This document shows, piece after piece, positions 32,393 to 40,390 of a DNA stretch of 43,811 nt. A program made the translations under genes and the position numbers. This DNA comes from UBA5420 sp964485345. Its GTDB lineage: Bacteria > Bacillota > Limnochordia > Darwinibacteriales > Darwinibacteriaceae. Within the stretch, counting starts at the first letter, position 1, and each line of letters begins with the position of its first letter. The notes beneath the pieces were generated by a model. It was given only the letters and a program-made list of their open reading frames with translations, searched no databases and was not told the DNA's origin. The stretch is taken from assembly GCA_964485345.1 (NCBI GenBank), contig CAZAJB010000013.1:1-43811 (forward strand), in the 5' to 3' direction.

Positions 32393-34555
32393 ATGGTCTG
32401 GCACCAAGAGCGTATCCCCGGAGCTGTATGGGTACTCTGCACCCTCATCGTCATCTTGGTCACCCTCCCGGCCGCGGCGGCTGACAGCGAGGCCTCGGAG
32501 GCGGTGCGTATTGTCGCGACCGAGTCGGGGTCTTATGATTGGGACAAGCAGGTCTTTTTAGCCCGTGGCGATGTGGTTATCACGTCGGGCGATCTGGAGC
32601 TGCAGGGTGATTTTCTGACAATGGATCTTAACACCGGAGAAATCTGGGTTCAGGGCAATGTTAGACTGCTTCAAGGCGAGCAACACCTTCTAGGGGAGAG
32701 TCTTGTCTATAATGTCGAGACGGGCCAGGGCAACCTAGAGCAGGCCAGAACCGAGGTAGCTCTGTCAGAAGAAACAGGCACGATTTTTATATCTGGCGAG
32801 GCTATTGGTATCGAAGAGGAACGATACACGGTCAGCAGCGCTACCTTCACGACCTGCGATCTAGAGAAAAGCCATTTTCACTTGGCCACGAAGGAGCTCG
32901 AATACTATCCAGACGAAAAAGTGGTCATCCGCGGCGTCACCTATTATGAGGGAGAAATACCCCTCTTTTACTGGCCTTATCTTGTCATTCCCTTGGATCT
33001 AGGCGATAGGCAGAGTGTATTTACACTGCCAGTCTTGGGCTATAGTGAGGTGGAAGGGTACTATATGAAGAATACCTTCAACTATCATGTCAACCCCAAC
33101 GCCTACGGCAATCTCTACTTGGACCTTTACACGCGCCAGGGAGTTGGTATAGGGGCACGCCATTACTACAATCTAGGGAACCTAGGCAAAGGTTCGATCT
33201 ACCTCTATGGAATTCCCACGAGTGAGAGCCCTGTCATCAGGAGTTCCTTCACACATCAGTGGACCAAGGGCAATTGGGATTTCCAAACGACAACAGGCTA
33301 CGAGAATTGGTGGGTCAGACACGAGTTGAAAACGGATAATCGCCTCAAGCTAACCTTGTCTAAAGTAAGTGCAGAGGCTTGGTACAAGTACACAAAAAAC
33401 CCCGCTGTTAGCACGAGTGAGCGGGAGGATCTAGGGCTCAAGTGGTCGCAGAATCTGACCGACCGCTGGCGCCTCAACCTGCAGGGATCCCTAGTTGAAC
33501 AGACAAAGGCCCAAGGAGAGGTACGGATCGTTGACTACCTAGCTGAAACAGTCTATCGACAAGATAAACATACCCTGACCCTGGCAGTACAGCAACAATA
33601 TAACCCGGGTCTGCTAGACGGTGAAGCACCCCCCTGGCAAAGTGTTCAGCGAATACCCGAGCTAAGATGGGATGTGAGCGATCTCGGTTTGGCAGGCCTG
33701 CCTCTGCGCTCACAGGTTATGGTGGGCCATTATGGTGAACGACCCTCGACGGTAACGATGAACCGCCTTTATGGCCAACTTACCTTGGGTCAAAAGCTGT
33801 GGCGACCTACGACAAAGACAACCGCTAGTGTTCAAGGGCATGTAGCAGGAACAGCTTATGGTGATAGTCAGAGGCAAGTTTGGACCTATGGTCGCTTGAG
33901 CTTGAATCAGAGAATCACAAATAGCCTGCAGACTACATCCACCTATAGCCGTAGAGATGTGTGGGGGTCAACGCCCTTCCGTTTTGATAGGCAAAACCCT
34001 CTCCAGACTCTCGACCTAAGGGTGAATTACGCTGCTTCGCCTTGGCGGGTTTCAGCGGGAACCAGTTACAATTTCCTGAGCAAACAGTTTAGCGCCTTGA
34101 CGATGCAAGCCTATTGGCAACCCAATCGAGCCTGGAATCTGAGTGCCACCGTCAGCTATAACGTAAATACTCGGAACCTCATGCAAGTTGTTCCCATGGT
34201 ACAGTACAAGAAGGACGAGTTAGAACTTAGGCTGGGCGGTCGTTACCAAGTGGCGACTCAAGAGCTAGAACGTCTAGATGCTAGGATCGCCTTGCCCCTG
34301 GGGGAGACTTGGTTGATTAAGTATGATGGAATCTATGAACCTCCCAAGGCGGCCTTCACCAAGGGAACAATCACGGTGTCTAAGGATTTACACTGCCGTG
34401 AGCTCAGTTTTTCTTATGATCTTGTGACAAAGAGTGTGGCTCTACAATTGACGATTAACGCCTTCCCGACTTTGCCTATTGGCTGGGATTCACAGGGCGG
34501 ACTCAGCCTCTTTGATTTGGAAGAGGTCGCCGATATTATTGGCGCGAAGGAGTGA
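32393..34555 (+). CDS. lptD: LPS-assembly outer membrane protein LptD (OstA)
   Basis: LptD is the outer-membrane barrel that inserts LPS or an LPS-like glycolipid. The 720-residue product has a signal peptide (cleavage near AAAA-DSE, about 30), an N-terminal LptA-like beta-jellyroll (LARGDVVITSGDLELQGDFL, then GNVRLLQGEQHLLGESLVYN), the FTTCDLEKSHFHLATKELEY junction, PLFYWPYLVIPL, and a long alternating-strand barrel (about 210-700) ending with HCRELSFSYDLVTKSVALQL. It has only two Cys in the mature protein, so the disulphide pattern of E. coli LptD cannot be the same. The stop overlaps lptC (GTGA). Confidence 0.92.
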   Translation: MVWHQERIPGAVWVLCTLIVILVTLPAAAADSEASEAVRIVATESGSYDWDKQVFLARGDVVITSGDLELQGDFLTMDLNTGEIWVQGNVRLLQGEQHLLGESLVYNVETGQGNLEQARTEVALSEETGTIFISGEAIGIEEERYTVSSATFTTCDLEKSHFHLATKELEYYPDEKVVIRGVTYYEGEIPLFYWPYLVIPLDLGDRQSVFTLPVLGYSEVEGYYMKNTFNYHVNPNAYGNLYLDLYTRQGVGIGARHYYNLGNLGKGSIYLYGIPTSESPVIRSSFTHQWTKGNWDFQTTTGYENWWVRHELKTDNRLKLTLSKVSAEAWYKYTKNPAVSTSEREDLGLKWSQNLTDRWRLNLQGSLVEQTKAQGEVRIVDYLAETVYRQDKHTLTLAVQQQYNPGLLDGEAPPWQSVQRIPELRWDVSDLGLAGLPLRSQVMVGHYGERPSTVTMNRLYGQLTLGQKLWRPTTKTTASVQGHVAGTAYGDSQRQVWTYGRLSLNQRITNSLQTTSTYSRRDVWGSTPFRFDRQNPLQTLDLRVNYAASPWRVSAGTSYNFLSKQFSALTMQAYWQPNRAWNLSATVSYNVNTRNLMQVVPMVQYKKDELELRLGGRYQVATQELERLDARIALPLGETWLIKYDGIYEPPKAAFTKGTITVSKDLHCRELSFSYDLVTKSVALQLTINAFPTLPIGWDSQGGLSLFDLEEVADIIGAKE

Positions 34556-35199
34556 TCAAGCTGCGTCCTTTGGTAAAAAAAGCGGTCATCATCGTGGCAG
34601 TCTTGACTATGGCAGTTGTCCTTCTTTTTCGTTATTTCGCCGAACCTCCTCCGCCGCCTGTGAGTGTATCACCCAGCGTGCAGCTGCTCGAATCTAGGCT
34701 TGTTGGGCGTAAGGATGGTTTTAGGCAGTGGGAAATCTGGACGCAAGCGGTGCTACAGACTGGTGACGTAGTTACACTCACAGATCTCGAGGAAATCTCA
34801 ATATTCCAGGCTGAGGAGGCCTATCTCTTCATTGATGCGGAAACGGCGGTGTGGGATCGCAAGCTGGACATCTTGCACTTGCATGCGTCGAAAGTGCGCG
34901 ATGAAGAGGGGGATTTTTATCTGGAAAGCGATTTGCTGATCTGGGCTGGGACCAATGAAACCCTGACCTCGCCCGGACCTGTCTTCATTCTGTGGCAGGA
35001 TTTAGAGATTCGCGCGGCTGAAATGGTGCTGGAATCAACGACAAATCTACTTTATCTAAAAGACGATGTACAGATTCTGGATGGATCGATGGTCTGGCGA
35101 ACGGATAGTGCCATATACGATTTGGATCGAGAGAGTATAGACTTTTATGGAATCTTGGTTTTGGAAGAGGAGGCCGGCAATGAACAGGAGATTGACTAG
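34552..35199 (+). CDS. lptC: LptC-like inner-membrane LPS export protein
   Basis: LptC is a single-helix periplasmic jellyroll that passes lipid from LptBFG to LptA. The 215-residue product has a membrane helix (about 10-27), a Pro-rich spacer (EPPPPPVSVSP) and a beta-rich domain with YLFIDAETAVWDRKLDILHL and FYLESDLLIWAG. Family identity is by pattern and context (between lptD and lptA). The GTG at 34552 overlaps the lptD stop, but AAGGAG (34547-34552) overlaps that GTG; an in-frame CTG at 34561 is at the ideal 8-base distance and may be the true start. Confidence 0.82.
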   Translation: MIKLRPLVKKAVIIVAVLTMAVVLLFRYFAEPPPPPVSVSPSVQLLESRLVGRKDGFRQWEIWTQAVLQTGDVVTLTDLEEISIFQAEEAYLFIDAETAVWDRKLDILHLHASKVRDEEGDFYLESDLLIWAGTNETLTSPGPVFILWQDLEIRAAEMVLESTTNLLYLKDDVQILDGSMVWRTDSAIYDLDRESIDFYGILVLEEEAGNEQEID

Positions 35200-35749
35200 T
35201 CTGGTGATGGTTGTCGTGTTGCTTGTACTTGGAGCAGGTGTCGCAAGGGGTCAGGGCCAGGTCGGTACATTGGAGATCACGGGGGTTCCCACGGATGTCG
35301 TCGCCGGTCGCTATGACCGCGACGCGGGAGTGTTCTCCGCCGATGTGAGTGACATCGCAGGCGCCTTGGTCAGCGTCAAGTTGGAGGATGTGACGATCGT
35401 GGGGAAGACCATGGAGTGGCGAACAGACGATAACTATTTGCTCTTCACTGTGGAGGCCAAGCTCACGCAACCTGACTTTGAGTTAACGGGTGATCAGATA
35501 GAGTATTTTGGCGAAGAAAAGAAGCTAAAATCGCTCGGTAGTGTGGTTGTGATCACGGACGACTCCACCGTGTATGCGGATCAGCTTGATTACGATGAAG
35601 AGACCGATGAGGCAATGTTTACTGGTAATGTCAGGGTCGTCTTCTCAGACGGCGTTCTCGAAGGGGAAAAATTCTTGATGCTCCTAGAGCAAAGTGAGCT
35701 GCAATTCTTTGGATCTTTCCAGGGAGAATTTAGTGATTCAGACGACTGA
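35180..35749 (+). CDS. lptA: LptA-like periplasmic LPS transport protein
   Basis: LptA polymerises into a bridge between LptC and LptD. The 189-residue product starts at ATG 35180, 6 bases after AGAGGAGG; an in-frame ATG at 35147 lacks that site. It has a signal peptide (ending near VARG) and OstA-type repeats: FELTGDQIEYFGEEKKLKS, then GSVVVITDDSTVYADQLDYD and MFTGNVRVVFSDG. The gene overlaps lptC by 20 bases, so they are coupled. Confidence 0.85.
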   Translation: MNRRLTSLVMVVVLLVLGAGVARGQGQVGTLEITGVPTDVVAGRYDRDAGVFSADVSDIAGALVSVKLEDVTIVGKTMEWRTDDNYLLFTVEAKLTQPDFELTGDQIEYFGEEKKLKSLGSVVVITDDSTVYADQLDYDEETDEAMFTGNVRVVFSDGVLEGEKFLMLLEQSELQFFGSFQGEFSDSDD

Positions 35750-35788
35750 CAGTAACAAATGGCAGTAATAAATGACAGTATTAACGAG
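35750..35788 (+). repeat. Short 13-base tandem repeat downstream of lptA
   Basis: CAGTAACAAATGG, CAGTAATAAATGA and CAGTATTAACGAG are three consecutive 13-base units (the first two with two differences, the third diverged) starting right after the lptA stop. Possibly a replication-slippage remnant or spaced protein binding sites. Confidence 0.5.
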
Positions 35789-35797
35789 CTTTACCAC

Positions 35798-35826
35798 TTA
35801 AACCCCAGCTAGAGGCATGTTATAAT
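35798..35826 (+). promoter_or_regulatory. Promoter of the ABC permease-like gene
   Basis: TATAAT at 35821-35826 is preceded by TG at 35818-35819 (extended -10, TGTTATAAT) and, 17 bases upstream, by TTAAAC (35798-35803), a weak -35. It suggests a separate transcript for the genes from 35854 on. Confidence 0.65.
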
Positions 35827-35853
35827 GGAGTCGCTAGATGAGGAGGCAGGGTA

Positions 35854-37959
35854 ATGCTCGTTTTTTTTCGAGACGGTTTTTATAAGGACCTCATACTCTT
35901 ACTTGTCGTAACCGTAATAGTGGGTGCCGTCTTCGCCCAGGGCATTGCCTGGGCCATTGACACCTATTTTGGTGATACCCTTGATGGCATGATCGGAGAA
36001 TACGGCGAATACGACGTAATTTTACACATTCGTGAAGAAGCTAAAGAAGCGGCCTTGCGTGAGCTCGAACGTATTGGAAATGAATCTTTTCCAGGCTACA
36101 AGCTCAACCAGACCCTAACCATTGCAGGGCAGGCCAACTTCTTTTTTGGCTTACCTGAGACGTATCGGAATAGGGAGGTACTAGAGAGTATTACCTCCTA
36201 CTTTGGCGCGGTTCCTGGCATTAATGGGTATACTCTCATGGTAGAACCAAGTGTTCTCATTCGAGGCGTACATCCTGCAGTAAGTGAAGATCTGCGGGAG
36301 CAAATCCAGGGGCTAACGGGCGTCAGTTTTGTGGTTAGGGACGGCGTTAATCTAGTCGCTGTACTCACTGGGGACGATCGCACGAGCCAGGTGACTTCGG
36401 AAGTCAATGACATTCTCCAGCGCTATCAGATCCTAGAACTGCGTTTTCCCATGGGGTTTGAAGTGGATACCCAGGAAGTAGGAGAACGGGCTCTGGCGAT
36501 TTTGGGATCCCAGAGTTGGGCTGCTGATGCTCTGTACGAGAACGTAACCTCGGCTCAATACGGCGAGGACTTGGATGCCTTCTTAAAAACCCTTGTAGAG
36601 ATGCGCGGCTTTTTGAGTAGCTATGCCTCGCAGGTACGCATCATCCCAGATGTTGGCATCCAGCTAGGCGTGGGAGAACTTATTGCTTTGGATGAGGGTC
36701 TATTGATCGAGGTCACCGGCCGGTATGGGGACCTCGTTGAAGGAATGATTGTGGAGGGATCACCTGTGCAATCTACGGATACGATTGTGCACAAGGGGTA
36801 CCGCTATCTTGGCGAAGGGGAGCGCGGTGAGTTCGTGGGCGATGTGGAGATCGAGAATGAGCGTTACCGCTTAGCGTATGCCGTTGACGAAAGCCTGCGG
36901 CTCCTAACTGAGCTCGAGGAGCTCTCGGTACAGGCTAGCACAGCAGTGGATAATGCAGACGCGGTCCTGACTACCTTCCAAGAAGCCCTGATGCAGCTTG
37001 AGGTTCTGCAGGTGCAAATGCGGCAGCTTAACGAAGGCATTACAAGCGGCGAAACCAACTCTTCTGGCGAACAGTTCTTGGTCACTCTTCTTCTAAATGG
37101 GCTCTTTCAGACCTTGGCCCAAGGGGTGATCCATACTGGCGAGGAGTCCGTAGACTCCCTAAAAAACCTAGATATTGAGGAAATGCGCAAGAGCCTGACG
37201 GGGATTAGCCAGCAAGTCAGTAATGTACAGGAAATCGATGTTACTGCCATCATGGAGCAAATTGGCTTTGTTAGAGATACTCTCCCGGATCTGAACGATG
37301 CGGAAATCGGCCAGTCTATCCGCCTGATCAATACGTACTTGGGTGGGCAGGTGATCCCTGGCGAGCGAGTGCAACTACTCATCCAGGGCGAAAAGGTGGA
37401 CGAGAAGGCTGTTGAAACGTTATTCCAAAACGAGCTACAGAACCCCTATCTGAACACCTATTCAACATCGGTGGGGATGGTGTCTCCCGATGCGAGGGGC
37501 GAGGTGTTCCGGATTCTCAAGGAGGTACGGGGAATTGTGGCGGGCCTTCTTGCTATCGTCTACACTGCCATTGTGTTGGTTCTAGATCATGCTACCGTCT
37601 TTAGCACGCTCAAGTACATCCGCACTAGCGCGGCCTCGAGAAAAAGAGGCGGCATGCGCCGGATCAATCCCCTGTCGCTGCTCGGAGGCACCCTCGGCAG
37701 CGTGATCCTAGTGAGTGTATACTATTTGTCCCGATCGGGCATTCCCTTTTTGAGCTGGCCTTTTGTGAGTTTGCTAGGTTTTTCGCTGGGGGTCATCATC
37801 ACTCTTCTTGCAGACCGGTTCAGCCCTGTGAACAGCATGGAACTCATGGCCGGACAGTGCTTGGGTCTTTCGAATGTGCAAATCATGCGGGAAGTGGTGA
37901 TTCCCTCAAGCCGTCCAGGATTGCTCAATCTGCTCAATCGATTCAAACAGCAGTTTTAG
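35854..37959 (+). CDS. Large ABC permease-like protein with extracytoplasmic coiled-coil domain and C-terminal EAA motif
   Basis: Not a family I can name. The 701-residue product has a membrane helix at about 13-35, a large extracytoplasmic region (about 36-555) with several alpha/beta segments, and helical coiled-coil stretches (about 345-395 and 420-500). Three helices follow at about 560-577, 609-626 and 633-653. The tail (about 655-701) carries MAGQCLGLSNVQIMREVVIP, a close match to the EAA coupling loop of type I ABC importers (EAA...G...Q....VVLP). In those importers two more helices follow; here the protein ends. Topology (one helix, big domain, three helices) resembles MacB/FtsX instead. 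GAGGAGGCAGG precedes the ATG, and a GlnQ-like ATPase follows at once. A lipid, glycan or barrel-related envelope transporter is the leading guess. Confidence 0.72.
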   Translation: MLVFFRDGFYKDLILLLVVTVIVGAVFAQGIAWAIDTYFGDTLDGMIGEYGEYDVILHIREEAKEAALRELERIGNESFPGYKLNQTLTIAGQANFFFGLPETYRNREVLESITSYFGAVPGINGYTLMVEPSVLIRGVHPAVSEDLREQIQGLTGVSFVVRDGVNLVAVLTGDDRTSQVTSEVNDILQRYQILELRFPMGFEVDTQEVGERALAILGSQSWAADALYENVTSAQYGEDLDAFLKTLVEMRGFLSSYASQVRIIPDVGIQLGVGELIALDEGLLIEVTGRYGDLVEGMIVEGSPVQSTDTIVHKGYRYLGEGERGEFVGDVEIENERYRLAYAVDESLRLLTELEELSVQASTAVDNADAVLTTFQEALMQLEVLQVQMRQLNEGITSGETNSSGEQFLVTLLLNGLFQTLAQGVIHTGEESVDSLKNLDIEEMRKSLTGISQQVSNVQEIDVTAIMEQIGFVRDTLPDLNDAEIGQSIRLINTYLGGQVIPGERVQLLIQGEKVDEKAVETLFQNELQNPYLNTYSTSVGMVSPDARGEVFRILKEVRGIVAGLLAIVYTAIVLVLDHATVFSTLKYIRTSAASRKRGGMRRINPLSLLGGTLGSVILVSVYYLSRSGIPFLSWPFVSLLGFSLGVIITLLADRFSPVNSMELMAGQCLGLSNVQIMREVVIPSSRPGLLNLLNRFKQQF

Positions 37960-37974
37960 AGGGATGTGATAAGG

Positions 37975-38703
37975 ATGCTGGAGATTAAGGGTTTGCACAA
38001 ATCCTTTGGCAAACTGGTGGCCTTAGGTGGCGTAGATTTGAAGGTGAGCAAGGGTGAGACCGTTGTGATCATGGGCCCTTCAGGCTGCGGCAAGTCCACG
38101 CTAATTCGCTGCGTTAATCGACTCACAGAGCCAGATCAGGGGACGATTCTCCTGGGCGGGCAAGATGTACTGAAGCTAGAAGGAAAAGAGCTACAGGATC
38201 TTCGGCGCAATGTAGGCTTTGTGTTTCAACAGTTTAACCTCATAGGGCGCTTGACTGTGCTGGACAATGTTATTTTTCATCTGGTTCTTGGCGGTATGGA
38301 CCGGGAAGAGGCTCGCCAAAGGGGTCGCGCGGTCCTGGACAAGGTGGGCCTGGGCAGTACCGAAGCTCGCAGGCCCCATGAGTTAAGCGGGGGGCAGCAG
38401 CAAAGGGTGGGCATTGCCCGTGCTTTGGTAACCAATCCAGAAATTATGCTCTGGGACGAGCCTACAGCATCACTGGATCCCATCTTAGTGGGAGAGGTTT
38501 TGGAGGTCATGGAGGAGCTTGTGAAGACAACGGCTACAACCATGGTCATCGTCACGCATGAGGTGTCCTTTGCCCGTAGAGTGGCGGATCGCATCGTTTT
38601 TATGGATCAAGGTCAGGTGGTGGAGGAGGGCGGGCCGCATGAAGTCTTCGACAAACCTCGCTCGGAAATAGCTAGGCTATACAAAAAACTCCTGGCTCAC
38701 TGA
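37975..38703 (+). CDS. ABC transporter ATPase, GlnQ/polar amino acid type
   Basis: The 242-residue ATPase (from ATG 37975; GTG 37966 is in frame too) has Walker A GPSGCGKST, the Q-loop GFVFQQFNL, signature LSGGQQQRVGIARAL, Walker B IMLWDEPTASLDP, and the switch His in THEVSFAR. By sequence it belongs to the GlnQ/ArtP class, which normally pairs with type I permeases that have EAA loops. It begins 15 bases after the EAA-bearing protein upstream; no substrate-binding protein or ordinary permease lies nearby. The pair should act together. Confidence 0.92.
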   Translation: MLEIKGLHKSFGKLVALGGVDLKVSKGETVVIMGPSGCGKSTLIRCVNRLTEPDQGTILLGGQDVLKLEGKELQDLRRNVGFVFQQFNLIGRLTVLDNVIFHLVLGGMDREEARQRGRAVLDKVGLGSTEARRPHELSGGQQQRVGIARALVTNPEIMLWDEPTASLDPILVGEVLEVMEELVKTTATTMVIVTHEVSFARRVADRIVFMDQGQVVEEGGPHEVFDKPRSEIARLYKKLLAH

Positions 38704-38797
38704 ACAAGCCTTTGGGCTCGGAAAGGAGGAAATGAGCACTCGGTGCCGAAAACTCTATACGCGATATAATGGATTCTTGGCAGAAGGAGTGAATGGC

Positions 38798-39229
38798 ATG
38801 CTTTCCATTGATCAGATTCGGGCGCTTTTACCCCACCGCTATCCGTTCTTGATGGTTGATCGGGTCCTAGAACGAGAAGAAGGTAGGCGGGTTGTGGCTC
38901 TAAAGAATGTGACAATCAACGAGCCTTTTTTCCAGGGCCATTATCCCCAGACGCCTGTGATGCCTGGGGTAATGATCGTGGAGGCCATGGCCCAAGCCGG
39001 AGGTTTGGCTGTTGGGGGAGCATCGGATAGCAGTACACTTCCCCTGTTAGCTGCGATAGAGAAGGTTCGATTTCGCGAAGTGGTTAAACCCGGCGATCAG
39101 TTGGTGATTACCGCTACAGTGAAGGCGGTCCGGGCTGGAATCACCAAGATCGAGGCCGAGGCGAGAGTCGACGAAAAAGTGGTCGCTCAAGGCAGACTGA
39201 CCTTTGCCCTTCTATCTAGGGAGGACTAG
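38798..39229 (+). CDS. fabZ: (3R)-hydroxyacyl-ACP dehydratase
   Basis: FabZ dehydrates 3-hydroxyacyl-ACP in fatty acid elongation and competes with lipid A acyltransferases for the same substrate. The 143-residue product starts at ATG 38798, 8 bases after AAGGAG. It has LPHRYPFLMVDRV, the hot-dog active site with His48 (FFQGHYPQTPVMPG) and Glu62 (MIVEAMAQAG). In Gram-negative genomes fabZ lies between lpxD and lpxA; here it is directly followed by an LpxB relative, with no lpxA. A TATAAT at 38765-38770 lacks a credible -35. Confidence 0.95.
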   Translation: MLSIDQIRALLPHRYPFLMVDRVLEREEGRRVVALKNVTINEPFFQGHYPQTPVMPGVMIVEAMAQAGGLAVGGASDSSTLPLLAAIEKVRFREVVKPGDQLVITATVKAVRAGITKIEAEARVDEKVVAQGRLTFALLSRED

Positions 39230-39232
39230 GTC

Positions 39233-40390
39233 ATGAAGATCATGATTCTTGGTGGAGACAATACAAGTGATCGCTTTGGTTCGGCGCTAGCACGTCAAGT
39301 GCTGGCGAAATACCCCCAAGCAACGCTTTTTGGAGTAGGTGGGCCCCTGATGAACGATACTGGGGTACGCCTGCTTTATGATATCTCGGAACAGGTTAGT
39401 CTTGGAATACTGCAGTCGATGCGAGGATCTCCCGTGATCAAACGCATGCTTAAGCTGGTGGCCGGTGCTATGGAGAAGGAGCAGCCAGACTTGGTTCTAC
39501 AGATTGGCTTGCCCATCTTTGGCTACAGATTACTGGAGATTGCCCGGGCCAAAGGAATTCCGGTTTTGTATTATTACACACCGCTGAGTCGCGGCTTAGG
39601 TAGCGTGAGGGCGAACCATTTCCCTAGAGTTGTAAATAAGGTTGCGAGCATTAGCCGGTTCGAGACAGCCCAGTGCGTGGAGGCGGGCATTGATTATGAA
39701 TTTGTCGGCCATCCGCTCATGGATCTAACAGACTTTTCATCTACGCCTCTGGAGGCAAGGGCGAAACTGGGCATCGAGTCAGCACAAACGAAGGTAGTCG
39801 CAGCTTTGCCCGGTGCCCGCGAGATCGAAGTAAGAAGTGCGCTTCCCAACATTCTGAAGGCACTTGATATCGTTGTCCAGCGGCATGAAGACGTGCAAAT
39901 CATTGTCTCGCTGGCACCGACGATTCGCAGTTCACTCGTTGATGACATCGTGAAGAGATGCCCTGCAAAGAGCGTGCGTCTAGAGAGAGATACCTATGGC
40001 GTGTTGCGAGCGGCGGACCTGGCTGTTACTTCCATTGGCACAGGTTCGTTGGAGGCTTCTCTTTTGGGTATACCCTCTGTGGCAGTCTATCGGGTTCCCC
40101 ATAGCACATATTATGTAGATAAATTACTGGATCGAAAACCGACGATGACCATAACGAATAATATCTTGCGAAAGACTGTAATACCGGAGTTCATTCAAGG
40201 GGATTTTTCCCCTAGTAGAATGGCAGAAACTGTAGAGCTATTGCTGTACGATGAAAAGGCCAGGCAAGACATGTTGGCCGAGTTCGCCAATCTGGAGTAT
40301 GAGTTGGGAGATCCAGGTTCGGTGAGCCGGACTGCGGATCTGGTAGCGAAAATGGCTGGGTGTGGTGATGATGAAAGAACTAGTAGCTAA
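39233..40390 (+). CDS. LpxB-related glycosyltransferase (lipid-A-disaccharide synthase family), divergent
   Basis: The 385-residue protein aligns along its length with LpxB: FGVGGPLMNDTGVRLLYDIS, DYEFVGHPLMDL, ALPGAREIEV, SIGTGSLEASLLGIPSVAVY. LpxB joins two acylated glucosamine units to make the lipid A disaccharide. Several key sites differ: the N-terminal GExSGD reads GGDNTSD; the DAPDFN segment holding the catalytic Asp98 of E. coli LpxB reads GLPIFG; the SPSVWAW segment reads TPLSRGL. The sugar-nucleotide half is better conserved. It may be an LpxB paralogue with altered chemistry or substrate. It lies 3 bases after fabZ and overlaps lptB. Confidence 0.82.
   Translation: MKIMILGGDNTSDRFGSALARQVLAKYPQATLFGVGGPLMNDTGVRLLYDISEQVSLGILQSMRGSPVIKRMLKLVAGAMEKEQPDLVLQIGLPIFGYRLLEIARAKGIPVLYYYTPLSRGLGSVRANHFPRVVNKVASISRFETAQCVEAGIDYEFVGHPLMDLTDFSSTPLEARAKLGIESAQTKVVAALPGAREIEVRSALPNILKALDIVVQRHEDVQIIVSLAPTIRSSLVDDIVKRCPAKSVRLERDTYGVLRAADLAVTSIGTGSLEASLLGIPSVAVYRVPHSTYYVDKLLDRKPTMTITNNILRKTVIPEFIQGDFSPSRMAETVELLLYDEKARQDMLAEFANLEYELGDPGSVSRTADLVAKMAGCGDDERTSS

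Noticed and set aside
38742..38770. Promoter with TATAAT before fabZ
   Set aside because: No plausible -35 box at 16-18 bases and no extended -10, so kept only as a remark.
38732..38797. N-terminal extension of fabZ (extra 22 residues)
   Set aside because: The extension does not look like FabZ; although AAGGAGG precedes it, it is only 2 bases from the ATG, and ATG 38798 has a well spaced AAGGAG.
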